Positions 1 through 8,325 of a DNA stretch of 27,667 bases are shown piece by piece; positions within the stretch are counted from its first letter, which is position 1; each line of letters begins with the position of its first letter. Source of the stretch: Candidatus Uhrbacteria bacterium RIFCSPHIGHO2_02_FULL_57_19 (GTDB taxonomy: Bacteria; Patescibacteriota; Patescibacteriia; 2-12-FULL-57-11); the NCBI GenBank assembly GCA_001791115.1, contig MGDZ01000005.1, positions 1-27,667 of the forward strand, given 5' to 3'. The position numbers were made by a program, and so were the translations under genes. The notes beneath the pieces were generated by a model. That model had not been told where the DNA came from and did no database searches. It saw only the letters and a list, made by a program, of their open reading frames with translations.

Positions 1-99
1 GGTGTTTGCTATCCAACAGCGACACGAACGACCAGCTCCGCGGACGGTCCTACAGTAACCGTTTGCTAGTATCTACTGCGGTTCTTGCCTACTTCTTGC
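1..99. repeat. Left-end repeat motif, possible transposon end
   Basis: This stretch lies downstream of the DUF11 gene and contains no gene. On the minus strand it carries TAGATACT, a 7-nt spacer and GGTTAC (plus-strand positions 55-75). The same bipartite motif occurs twice at the right end (27589-27609 and 27623-27642), in the opposite orientation. Both ends also contain gcgacac farther out (19-25 here). An 11-bp tandem duplication, TTCTTGCCTAC at 82-92 and 93-103, runs into the stop codon of the neighbouring gene. Inference: an insertion-sequence end or a repeat that stopped the assembly. No transposase is visible. Confidence 0.4.
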
Positions 100-2070
100 C
101 TACTTCACCACCACGCCCCGGCCGCTGGCCACCGGATCGCCTTCGAGGTTGGAGTCGAGCTTGGGCGCGGAGCGGGTCAGATGACTCTGATTGCCGAGGT
201 CGTCGGCGTCGAAAGTAACGGGATCAGTCAGCTGGATAAGCGAACCAACGTTCTCCAGAGCCGGCGTCACTGACACCTCGAAGTTGGCGCCGAGACCAGC
301 GATGGAGGTGGGCATGCGGTTGATTGTCCAAGTAATTCGTCTGGTTTCCGGGTCATAACGCACCTCCCCGGCGTCGGCCAGGACCTTGTTGGTCCAGGTC
401 ACACCCTCGGGCAAAGTAGTGGCCACCACCAGGTTGGACAGTTCGTGAAGGGAGTTGGAGAAGCTCCAGAAAACGCGGAGACTGGTAGTCTCGCCGACCT
501 TCGGCGGAAGCGGCCCGGTGCCCATCGGTATCTCGTCTTCGTTGTAGTAGCGCGCGCCGGAGGATAACCGAGCATCGGAGTTGATTGGAAAATCCAAAGT
601 ACCGGTGCGCACCGAACGGTCAACCTTGCGGCTTCCGATCGAGCCGATCTGGGTTTCGATCCAGGCGCCTATCCGATAGCTGGGGTCCTCGACGGCAAGC
701 GGCGCCTCGGCTAGCTTGACCGAGAGATCAATCGTCCCCTCGGCCCCAGGGGCCAGATTCCCCAGCACGGCGATTTCTTTCTTGGTCCAGCGGACGACCT
801 CTCCCTGGCGCTTTCCTTCGTTCTCATCCACCAGCGTATCCCAGTCAATCACTGATTTTCCGTCGTCCTCCGGAGAGGCATCCAGATTGAGCGCCAGCTC
901 CACGTTCTTGATCGCTTCCGTCCCCTCGTTTTCATAAACCAGCGAAAGGCGCAGGGTATCTCCGAAATTCACCGGCTGGCCCTTGTTCGATCCGTTAATG
1001 ATCAGCGTGGTCCGTAATTCCCCGCCGATGATCTGTATTGTGGATGAGGCGACGACGTAGACGGCCAGGGGCTTGTCGGCAGTAAGCCGCCCGACAACCG
1101 CGGAAAACTCGGCCGGCCCGCCGGCTTCGGCGGCGAAAGCGCCGCGGACGCTTAGTGTCCCCGAACCGCCGGGCGGAATCTCGCCGATCTTCCACAGATC
1201 ATTACCTTCGGAAACCGCCGGCTCGGACGCGTGGAACAGGAAATGTTCCGGATAAACCGCTTTCACCGCGGCCTCGGAGATCGGCGACTCTCCAGTGTTC
1301 TCGTAACTGAGCGAATAGGTGACCTCGTCGCCGGGAAGCGCGGACTCCGGAAGACTACTCGAAGCGGTAACCGTCGAGGAGACGATCGGCGCCGAGTAGG
1401 AACCGACCGATTGGAATTCCGAATTGAAATTGGCCGGGATGTAGGTGGCAAAGGCCTGGAGCCCGGAGGTTTCGCCCAGTCCGCCGGTCACTCGGCCGCG
1501 CAGACTGATCCGCCCGCCGCCGCCAATCGGAACGCTGCCCAGTACCCAACGGTTACCCTCGGTCGGGGCCGGTTCGGCTTCTGTGACCTGGAAGCTGTCG
1601 GGAACGGTGAGCACGATCTCTAATGAACCGATGGGCACCTGTTCGCGATTTTCATAACGAACGATGAAGGTCACCTCCCGGCCGGAAACCAGACTGTCGG
1701 GTCCGGAGAGCGACAAGGCCACGCCCGCGCCGCGAAATTTGTCAAAAGGTTTGAAAACAAAAAACCCGGCCCAGGCCGCCGCGGCCAGCATGGCGAAGAA
1801 AGCGACCAAAAGGATAAGGATATTCCGCGTCCGCCGGCTTTTGGTTTTTTCCAAAACTGTCAGATCAGGAAGCTTGCCGTCGTCGCCCTCGTATATTTCC
1901 CGCAGTTCCTCTTCCATGGTTTCCTGCTTGGCCGCTTCCTGCTTCATCTTTGTTTTATCACTCTGTTTATCCTCCGGCCGCGGCAAGGTCTCCTGCGATT
2001 CCGGATCAAAACTGACCGGACCTGCTTCCGGCGTTTTTTCTTCCTGAATTTTTTTCCTCTTTGATGCCAT
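100..2070 (-). CDS. DUF11-type repeat membrane protein
   Basis: This 656-residue protein has a charged, low-complexity cytoplasmic N-terminus (about residues 1-80), one membrane helix at about 83-106, and a long extracellular part. The outer part consists of successive beta-rich modules of the DUF11/CARDB style, with motifs such as YENxGxxPI and LPEGVTW. Proteins of this kind are common in Patescibacteria and are thought to sit on the cell surface; no enzymatic function is known. The ATG at 2070 is only 3 nt after the stop of the DUF4012 gene, so the two are very likely co-transcribed as the last genes of the glycan operon. The stop codon at 100-102 falls in an 11-bp tandem duplication, so the natural C-terminus may have been altered slightly. 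Topology is confident; function is not. Confidence 0.85.
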   Translation of the reverse strand: MASKRKKIQEEKTPEAGPVSFDPESQETLPRPEDKQSDKTKMKQEAAKQETMEEELREIYEGDDGKLPDLTVLEKTKSRRTRNILILLVAFFAMLAAAAWAGFFVFKPFDKFRGAGVALSLSGPDSLVSGREVTFIVRYENREQVPIGSLEIVLTVPDSFQVTEAEPAPTEGNRWVLGSVPIGGGGRISLRGRVTGGLGETSGLQAFATYIPANFNSEFQSVGSYSAPIVSSTVTASSSLPESALPGDEVTYSLSYENTGESPISEAAVKAVYPEHFLFHASEPAVSEGNDLWKIGEIPPGGSGTLSVRGAFAAEAGGPAEFSAVVGRLTADKPLAVYVVASSTIQIIGGELRTTLIINGSNKGQPVNFGDTLRLSLVYENEGTEAIKNVELALNLDASPEDDGKSVIDWDTLVDENEGKRQGEVVRWTKKEIAVLGNLAPGAEGTIDLSVKLAEAPLAVEDPSYRIGAWIETQIGSIGSRKVDRSVRTGTLDFPINSDARLSSGARYYNEDEIPMGTGPLPPKVGETTSLRVFWSFSNSLHELSNLVVATTLPEGVTWTNKVLADAGEVRYDPETRRITWTINRMPTSIAGLGANFEVSVTPALENVGSLIQLTDPVTFDADDLGNQSHLTRSAPKLDSNLEGDPVASGRGVVVK

Positions 2071-2073
2071 GGC

Positions 2074-4773
2074 TTATCGAGCTGTAATTATTGCTCCGAT
2101 AAAGACATCCCCAGTCTCGGGGAGAAGAACCGACTGTTCCAAATTGCGCTCCCGCGGCGTCTGCCAGGCCAGGCGCAGACCCGAGGGCAGTCGGAGAACG
2201 GTGGAAACGCGCCGGCGCTCGGCGCCCGGCTGATGCCAAACGGTCAACCGCCATCCGGCAACCGACTGGCCGCGGACCAGGCGCTTGGCTTTTTCAACCG
2301 CGCCCCGAGGCGGTTCCGGCAGGGCCAGGCGCAGCGGCAGACGGTAGATAAAACGGATGACCTTGGTTTCTCCCGGATCGAGAATCATCCAATTGCCGAA
2401 GACCGACTTGCCGAATTCTTCGGTGACCCTGGTTCCGCTCGCGGGATCAATGCCCACCTCATGTTCAATCTCGGAGAGCGTTCGATCTTGTTCGTAAACC
2501 GGATCGGCTCCCTCGAACTCGCCGGCCGGCGGCCCGCCGAAATCCCCAGTCACCGAAAGGAGCTCACTGCCTTTGGGGACGTAAAGACGGAGGTAGCTGA
2601 AGTTGCGTACGCCGGTCATCGGCTTGCCGGCGACCCCCGAATGGGTGCGGCGGATGACCACCGTGTCAATAACCGACCCGTCGGCGGCTACGGCCGACTC
2701 ATGTTCGACGGCCTCGTCAATGACCTGGTCGGTCTTCTCTCCGCCGATGTTGGCAGTGACCAGCCCCAGAAAATCGCCGTCACTTTGCGGGATGCTTCCA
2801 TCCCAGCGGCGGTCGCGGATGACCTTCTGGACCAGGGGGTCGTTGGAGTAGATAAGCAGGCGCTTGCTCCTGAGGGCGTCGCCCAAAACCCCGGCCGCCT
2901 GCAGAAAGCGGTCGGCCGGAAGGACTGACAACCGTTCGATAACGGCGGCAGCCAGCTCGCTGATGATTGATTTAGGACGACCGCCGGCTCGGGCCTCGGG
3001 CGATTCCACCTCGTCTTCGATGGCCGAGAGGGCGTTCTCCGCGGTAAAGATTCGTCCGTCAGCCACGGTCACCGGACCGACGACGCGGAGCAGTTCCGGG
3101 AGCAGCGCCGAATTCACGGCGATCACCCCGTCGGTTGAAGGTCCGCCGCTTTTTTCATAAAACCACTGCAGTTTCCGCGCGGTTGTCGGATAATCGGGAA
3201 ACCAGTTGGCGTCATGAAAAAACCATCGGCCGGTGAGGAGCCGCAAGGGCTCGGGTGGAAGAACCAAAGCTTTGAGCTGGCCTTGGAGATCGTAGGTGCC
3301 TCCGGGAGGTGTCACCAATCGCTCGACAGCTCCGCGGCGGACGGAGAGTTCGGCGAAGCTGCCCATGAATCCGCCAGTCGGCCGAAGCTCGCTGGAATTC
3401 TGAAAAACGATGAGATAGCGGCGCTGGCCGTCGCGGCCCAAAAGATTCATTACCGCCTCGGAGAGCGGGACCAGATCGCCAAACGCGGCTTCCACCGAGT
3501 CAACGCCGCTCCGCAAGGCGGCCAGAGTTTCGGCCTGGGCGCCGGGAAGGGAATGCGCAGGGAGCGCGGAGAGAGCCGCGGCCGCGGCGGTGACGGCAGG
3601 CAAGGCGGCGTCGACGGCGTTGCGCACCACGGTGATTTTGTAAATGACGTTGGTCTCGTCGCCCATCCGGCGAATTTCGGAGGACAATGACGCGGCCGCC
3701 TCGGAGAGGACGGCGCCGGAGGCCAAAAGAGTTTCGCTGGCCTGAAGCGACTTCCGACCTCCGGGAACCAGGCGGGCCAGCTCGCGGGCCGCCGCCGGCA
3801 GGCGCCGCAGTTCGGCTTCGGCCTCGAGCAGGGCGGCTCGCCCTTGTCCGAACTCGCGCTCGGCCTTCCCCAGATCGGCGGAAGCCGCCAAAACTGCTGC
3901 CTGGCCTAAGTGGCGGGTAGCTCTGCGTCCGGAATTGACAATGCTGGCCTTGCTGGCGCGAATGGCCGAGGCGGCCGAGAAGGCATGCAGGGGAACGGAA
4001 AAGAGGATTGCCAGAAGGACAAAGGGGGCGACGGCCCGCGGCCAGCCCGAAGGCAGGGAAAGAAAGCGCCGTAAATCCCGGGACGACCGCCGTTCTCCTG
4101 GCCCAGGAACGGCCAGAACACCGGAGGAGACGATCCTCGGGCCGACTTCCATATCCTCGTTCTCGTCCCTCCAGGGAGTCAGGCGGCGCAGGGCATCGAT
4201 AGGCAACGAAGCCAGACGGCCGGTAAGCCCGGCGGCGCCTTCGACCGCGTCCAGATAGGCCTCAAGCGTTACCGCCGGCAAACGGATCAGAAACTCAAAA
4301 GTCGAGGCCACTGGCGCCCGGACGCGGACCACAAAATTCGGCTGGCTTCCGGGGTTAAGTTTCCAGGACTCCCCGATTCTAGGGAGGGCCGCCGGGGCGG
4401 ACCTGGCGGCCCGCAAATCATAGACCGGCGCCTGAGGCGTGAGGCGCAAAACGTGCGGGGAAGGAGATGACAGCGGCGAGGATTGGACGGAAAGCGAACC
4501 TGGCGGCCGAACGGTCTCTGGAGCCGGCCCAAGGAGAGCTCGGACGGCGGACGACGGATCGAACTCGCCTACAGGCAGTTTCAAACTCGGCACCAACGAA
4601 TATCCGGCTGTGGTCGGGCCAATGACTGTGAGGCGCGAAAATTTTCTACGACGCGCGGCCCACGGAATCCGCTTCGGTTTAGATGTCTTTTTTCGTTTCG
4701 CCGGACGCAAAATCCTCCCCGGCTTCCTGGCCGCTTTCCTCACCGGCTTTTTAGAGGCCTTCCTCCTTTTCAT
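2074..4773 (-). CDS. DUF4012 domain membrane protein
   Basis: An 899-residue protein with a very basic N-terminus (Lys/Arg-rich through about residue 45), a Pro/Ser-rich cytoplasmic region, a membrane helix at about 247-270, and an Ala/Leu/Glu-rich likely coiled-coil at about 290-440. The DUF4012 core follows, marked by RPTGGF at 464-469 and continuing with YDLQGQ and DANWFPDYP. DUF4012 proteins occur in Actinobacteria, Chloroflexi and Patescibacteria, often inside polysaccharide gene clusters, and resemble extracytoplasmic glycan-handling proteins; the exact reaction is not established. The ATG at 4773 overlaps the stop of the upstream glycosyltransferase in an ATGA arrangement, which supports translational coupling and a role in the same surface-glycan pathway. 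The long basic N-terminal region could bind nucleic acid or acidic lipid, but that is speculation. Confidence 0.9.
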   Translation of the reverse strand: MKRRKASKKPVRKAARKPGRILRPAKRKKTSKPKRIPWAARRRKFSRLTVIGPTTAGYSLVPSLKLPVGEFDPSSAVRALLGPAPETVRPPGSLSVQSSPLSSPSPHVLRLTPQAPVYDLRAARSAPAALPRIGESWKLNPGSQPNFVVRVRAPVASTFEFLIRLPAVTLEAYLDAVEGAAGLTGRLASLPIDALRRLTPWRDENEDMEVGPRIVSSGVLAVPGPGERRSSRDLRRFLSLPSGWPRAVAPFVLLAILFSVPLHAFSAASAIRASKASIVNSGRRATRHLGQAAVLAASADLGKAEREFGQGRAALLEAEAELRRLPAAARELARLVPGGRKSLQASETLLASGAVLSEAAASLSSEIRRMGDETNVIYKITVVRNAVDAALPAVTAAAAALSALPAHSLPGAQAETLAALRSGVDSVEAAFGDLVPLSEAVMNLLGRDGQRRYLIVFQNSSELRPTGGFMGSFAELSVRRGAVERLVTPPGGTYDLQGQLKALVLPPEPLRLLTGRWFFHDANWFPDYPTTARKLQWFYEKSGGPSTDGVIAVNSALLPELLRVVGPVTVADGRIFTAENALSAIEDEVESPEARAGGRPKSIISELAAAVIERLSVLPADRFLQAAGVLGDALRSKRLLIYSNDPLVQKVIRDRRWDGSIPQSDGDFLGLVTANIGGEKTDQVIDEAVEHESAVAADGSVIDTVVIRRTHSGVAGKPMTGVRNFSYLRLYVPKGSELLSVTGDFGGPPAGEFEGADPVYEQDRTLSEIEHEVGIDPASGTRVTEEFGKSVFGNWMILDPGETKVIRFIYRLPLRLALPEPPRGAVEKAKRLVRGQSVAGWRLTVWHQPGAERRRVSTVLRLPSGLRLAWQTPRERNLEQSVLLPETGDVFIGAIITAR

Positions 4774-5861
4774 AGATTCTGATAAACATTCCGCGTCGCA
4801 ATGGCCGCCGTTCTCCAGGAGTACCGAGACGCTTGTTCACGTCCCCGGGTGATTAGTTCCCGCCGCAGGGATTCGACGGACAGCGCCTCGAGAATGACTC
4901 GCGCCATTTCATCCGCGCGCTCGGGATCAAAATACTCTGCCGCTTCTCCCAGCACTTCCGGAAGCGCCCCTCCGCGACTCGATACCACCGGAATTCTCCG
5001 AGCCATGGCCTCGAGCGGAGTCAGACCAAATCCTTCAACGAGCGACGGAATGACGAACAGTCGCGCCGAGGCGTAGAGATCTTCCAACTCCTCATCACTC
5101 GGACTTCCGACAAACCGTACGCCGGCGCCACTCATCCGTTTCAATCTTTTGAAAAAGCAATCGTCGTTCCCGGCAATTACCAGTTCCGCGTCCGGAATTT
5201 TTTTTCTGACCTCCGCCAAGGCTTCAAGCAACCGTTCCAAATTTTTGTGAGGATAGGCATTGCCGACGTACAGAATCCGATTCGCTTTCGTAGTCCCTGA
5301 GTTTATCGAAGGGCTACCTTCTGAAACGCCTTCCGGAATCACGACGACCTTCTCTTTCGAAATATGAAACCTTCCGATGATTCTCCGCTTAGTGTACTCC
5401 GACGGCGCGATGATCTTCCGCGCTCGACGAACGGCACTCCCGATAACCAGACGATGTCCGAATGACTTGACCGCGTAGCGCAACGGACCGAGTGTGCTCG
5501 CCCTCCGCGACGGATGGTCGAAAAGAATCAGATCGTGGACTGTGAGCACGAAAGGTGTTCGCACTCCTAGCGGCACGTTCCAGTGCGGAAAATGCACGAG
5601 GTCCAGCCGCTCGCGGTCAATGATCCGCGGCATCCGCAGTTGCTCGGCGATCGTATACCAGCGGATGTCCGCGATGACCGGCCGGAACCGCTGGGAGTTC
5701 TCCGAAAGGAACCGCGCGAGCCGGCGCGAGCCGAGAGGACGTAAAAAAAGAACGTACGAGTTCTCGGTGTCCGTCTCCCCCAGATGCCGGACGAGCTCTT
5801 CGGTATATCGTCCAATCCCGCCTGGCGTCCCCACAAACCGCGCGTCAATTCCGATGCGCAT
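4770..5861 (-). CDS. GT4-family glycosyltransferase (third of three)
   Basis: A 363-residue GT-B fold enzyme of family GT4. The N-terminus (MRIGIDARFVGTPGGIGRYT) has the donor-site Gly-rich loop, and the C-terminal half has the EGFGLTPLEA retaining-GT4 motif with its E-x7-E pattern. It should transfer a sugar from a nucleotide-sugar donor to a lipid-linked glycan on the cytoplasmic side. It starts 12 nt after the preceding glycosyltransferase and overlaps the DUF4012 gene by 4 nt. Residues 183-189 (SPSINSG) come from a palindromic repeat at 5290-5317 that lies in frame in the loop between VVVIPEGV and ILYVGN, a variable linker between the two Rossmann domains, so activity is probably retained. 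The sugar specificity cannot be read from the sequence. Confidence 0.9.
   Translation of the reverse strand: MRIGIDARFVGTPGGIGRYTEELVRHLGETDTENSYVLFLRPLGSRRLARFLSENSQRFRPVIADIRWYTIAEQLRMPRIIDRERLDLVHFPHWNVPLGVRTPFVLTVHDLILFDHPSRRASTLGPLRYAVKSFGHRLVIGSAVRRARKIIAPSEYTKRRIIGRFHISKEKVVVIPEGVSEGSPSINSGTTKANRILYVGNAYPHKNLERLLEALAEVRKKIPDAELVIAGNDDCFFKRLKRMSGAGVRFVGSPSDEELEDLYASARLFVIPSLVEGFGLTPLEAMARRIPVVSSRGGALPEVLGEAAEYFDPERADEMARVILEALSVESLRRELITRGREQASRYSWRTAAIATRNVYQNL
5290..5317. repeat. Palindromic repeat in frame in a GT4 gene (family A)
   Basis: The plus strand reads GTAG-t-CCCT, then gagtttatcga, then AGGG-CTAC, so outer arms pair around a central core. Its CTGAG...TCGAAGG core matches the repeat inside rnpB (10056-10075) and a variant at 23319-23339. 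Here it is translated as SPSINSG within a glycosyltransferase without breaking the frame. Confidence 0.7.
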
Positions 5862-5873
5862 AAAAAAAGAATA

Positions 5874-6956
5874 TCACATCCGCAGACAGGCGAGAAGGCG
5901 TGCGGGCTCGCCAGGGGATGCCCAGGCGGCGGCGCGCTCGAGGCCGCGGCGGGCGCAGGACTCCGCGAGGGACGGATTCCCCAAAAGCGCGGCCATGGCT
6001 TCCCTCAATGTCGAAAGGTCGTAGGGATCAACCAGCAAGCCCGCGTCGCCGACGACTTCTGGCAGCGACCCGGCGTGCGAAGCGACCACCGGCGTGCCGG
6101 CGGCCATGGCTTCCACGACCGGAAGGCCGAATCCTTCGTAGAAAGACGGGTAAACGAAGACCGACGCCCAGGAGAGAAGTTTCCGTTTCGTCTCTTCGGT
6201 CACCGCCCCCATTCTGCGAATGCGCTCTCCGACCGGAGAGGCCTGGATGGCCCGGTCGACCTCCCCGGCCCCCCACCCATCCGGTCCGGCGATGATCAGT
6301 ATGAGCTCGGGGAAGCTGCCGGCAAGACCCTCGAAGGCCTTGACCAGCCCCAGGACATTTTTGCGGCGCGTCACCTCTCCCAGGAACAGGATGACCTGTT
6401 CTCTTTTTATCTGCGGGTATTGCCCGGGCGCGATCGCCGGCGGAACGACGAAAATCTTGCCCTCGTCCTCTCCGTAGAGATCAATCAAGTCGCGCTTGGT
6501 GTTCTCCGAGACGGCAATGATCCGGTCGGCGCGCTCCGCGAGCGCGCGGGGGTTCACCATCCGGTGCCAGACTCGTTGGCGCGGAGAAAACCACGAGGGG
6601 TTGACCTCGAAGGAAAGGTCGTGAAAAACGACTGCGACCTTGGCTCTTGACGAAAATGCCGCGAAGTTGGGATTGGGAAGAATGAACCAGTCGGGATCGC
6701 CGACCAGCGTGTCGAGATGCGGTCGTCCGGCCAACGCCAGCCGCGCGTTCAGTATCTTGTTGGGAATCCTTCCGGCGATAACCCTCGCCCCGTCCAAACC
6801 AGCCAGATCAGCGTCGCGCGCGCCGCTCCGGCTGTTGATCCATAGGGTCACATCCTCCCCGGCATCCTGAAGCGAACGGATGATCCCCCGGCTAGCGAAG
6901 CGAACCCCGCCGGGGCGGGGTTCCAAAAGCGGTCGGGCGTCGACGACGATCTTCAT
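5874..6956 (-). CDS. GT4-family glycosyltransferase (second of three)
   Basis: A 360-residue GT-B enzyme with the GT4 signature YEGFGLPVVEA followed by GTPVVASHAGSLPEV, and the domain-linking FLGEVTRRKN segment that begins the nucleotide-sugar-binding half. The N-terminus MKIVVDARPLLEPRPGGV is typical of the mannosyltransferase-like branch. The ATG at 6956 overlaps the end of the upstream glycosyltransferase by 4 nt, and its own stop is 12 nt before the next. It likely adds one residue of a surface glycan repeat unit. Donor and acceptor are unknown. Confidence 0.9.
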   Translation of the reverse strand: MKIVVDARPLLEPRPGGVRFASRGIIRSLQDAGEDVTLWINSRSGARDADLAGLDGARVIAGRIPNKILNARLALAGRPHLDTLVGDPDWFILPNPNFAAFSSRAKVAVVFHDLSFEVNPSWFSPRQRVWHRMVNPRALAERADRIIAVSENTKRDLIDLYGEDEGKIFVVPPAIAPGQYPQIKREQVILFLGEVTRRKNVLGLVKAFEGLAGSFPELILIIAGPDGWGAGEVDRAIQASPVGERIRRMGAVTEETKRKLLSWASVFVYPSFYEGFGLPVVEAMAAGTPVVASHAGSLPEVVGDAGLLVDPYDLSTLREAMAALLGNPSLAESCARRGLERAAAWASPGEPARLLACLRM

Positions 6957-8080
6957 ACAAGCGGCTGATGCGCGCGGAGACGAATCGTCTCTCGGTCCTT
7001 CCAGGACTGTTCCACAAACTGTTTCATCTTTTCTTTGAATACCGACGCGTCAAATTGCGCGGCGTGGGCGCGAATGCGTTTGGAATCATAACGCGAAGGA
7101 TCAAAACGAATGACATGGTGCGCCAGATTTTCCCAGCTTTGGTCTTCAAGAAACTCACCGGTGATGCCGGGCACGATGGTCTCCGTCGCGCCTCCTTGAG
7201 GCAAGGCGATAACCGGCCGACCGCTGGCCATGGCTTCGATGGCCGTGATGCCGAAATCCTCGATGTGCGGATGGATAAAGGCCAGAGCCGAACGGTAGAG
7301 CTCGGCCTTCGTTGACTCACTCACCTTTCCCAAAAACTCGACATTCGGCTTGGCGATCTCCCGCAGGTTCTCGAGCTCCGGTCCCTCACCGAATACTTTG
7401 AGCGGGATGCCGAGCTTGGAGAAGGCGCGGACCACCAGATCAAACCGCTTGTAGGGCACGAGCCGTCCGCCGACAAGGTAGAAGTTCCCCGGCCGCTCGG
7501 CGACGGAGAAATTTCCGACGTCCACCGGCGGATGGATGACCTCGGCCGTCCGGCCGTAGTACTTCTCGATGCGCCGGCGCACGGTCTGGGAGTTGGCGAC
7601 GAACTTGTCCACCCGCTCGGCCGCCGCGCGGTCCCACATGCGTAGGTACGAGAGCACTGGCGGAAGCGCGAGTTTCACGATCCCCGGACTGCGGAGATCC
7701 TCCACATACGAGTGCGTGTCTGTCCAGAGGTAGCGGGTCGGGGTGTGGCAGTAGGAAATGTGCACGGCCTCGGGACTCACGATGACCCCTTTGGAAAACG
7801 CGGAGGAAGAGGAGAGCACGAGATCGAAATCCGAAAGATTGTGCGATTCGGTCGCCGCCGGCATGAGCGGCAGGTACCAGCGGTAGTGGCGGAGTCCGCC
7901 GGGAAGCTTCTGGATGAAGGTGGTGCGGACGTCCCATTCCAAAAACGCCGGGTGGGCGCGATCCCGGTCGTGGAAGAGAGTGAAGGTGGGCGCCTCCGGC
8001 CAGGCGTCGTGGAACGCCCGGAGCACCCGCTCGGCGCCGCCTTCCTGTGCCAAAAAATCATGGACTAAAGCGATCTTCAT
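6953..8080 (-). CDS. GT4-family glycosyltransferase, WbaZ-like
   Basis: A 375-residue GT4 enzyme starting MKIALVHDFLAQEGGAERVL, with the C-terminal motif HIEDFGITAIEAMASGRPVIA. This HxEDFGI variant and the SYCHTPTRYLW segment are characteristic of the polyprenol mannosyltransferase/WbaZ-like subgroup. I chose the ATG at 8080 rather than the in-frame ATG at 8107 because the family begins at MKIALVHDF and because the upstream codons lie in a large palindrome that starts at 8085. It is the first of three coupled glycosyltransferases downstream of the priming sugar transferase. It probably adds the first or second sugar to the lipid-linked primer. Confidence 0.9.
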   Translation of the reverse strand: MKIALVHDFLAQEGGAERVLRAFHDAWPEAPTFTLFHDRDRAHPAFLEWDVRTTFIQKLPGGLRHYRWYLPLMPAATESHNLSDFDLVLSSSSAFSKGVIVSPEAVHISYCHTPTRYLWTDTHSYVEDLRSPGIVKLALPPVLSYLRMWDRAAAERVDKFVANSQTVRRRIEKYYGRTAEVIHPPVDVGNFSVAERPGNFYLVGGRLVPYKRFDLVVRAFSKLGIPLKVFGEGPELENLREIAKPNVEFLGKVSESTKAELYRSALAFIHPHIEDFGITAIEAMASGRPVIALPQGGATETIVPGITGEFLEDQSWENLAHHVIRFDPSRYDSKRIRAHAAQFDASVFKEKMKQFVEQSWKDRETIRLRAHQPLV

Positions 8081-8084
8081 TAGT

Positions 8085-8249
8085 ATGGGTCTATCGCCGA
8101 ATGCCATTTTGACTGCAACGGCGCAATTTCGGCCATAATCGCTTCAAAATTTTTCAGCTTATCTTACAGATAAACCTCAAAATTTATTCAGCGATTCTGT
8201 CTCGAAATTCCGCCGTTTCGTCTCAAAAGCCTTTCGGCGACAGACCCAT
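8085..8249. repeat. Large imperfect palindrome, possible MITE
   Basis: The outer 17-nt arms, 8085-8101 and 8233-8249, are inverted copies with one mismatch (atgggtctNtcgccgaa). Pairing continues inward with mismatches and small gaps, including acggcg/cgccgt, gcgattctgtctcgaaatt against its counterpart, and a centre ttatct-tac-agataa. The whole element is about 165 bp and fills the gap between two genes of the glycan operon. No ORF of note lies in it. It resembles a non-autonomous palindromic element. A long hairpin in the transcript could also attenuate expression of the downstream glycosyltransferases. Confidence 0.65.
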
Positions 8250-8267
8250 GAGACTGTAGCACGAGAC

Positions 8268-8293
8268 AAAAAAAAGAAAAGCCCGAGGACTTT
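8268..8293 (-). terminator. Possible terminator after the sugar transferase
   Basis: On the minus strand AAAGTCC-TC-GGGCTTT forms a short hairpin, followed by TTCTTTTTTTTT. The stem is weak, with one G-U pair and a very small loop, but the U-tract is good. It lies 33 nt after the sugar transferase stop, so it could separate or attenuate transcription into the glycosyltransferases. Confidence 0.45.
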
Positions 8294-8325
8294 CCTACAC
8301 TATCCACTTTACTCTATTCCCTCTT

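Noticed and set aside
1231..1623. Long plus-strand frames opposite the DUF11, DUF4012 and RNase J genes (for example 1231-1623, 2233-2928, 12830-13741)
   Set aside because: They are shadows in GC-rich coding sequence: Arg/Gly/Pro-rich, no recognisable domains, and the opposite strand has clear protein families.
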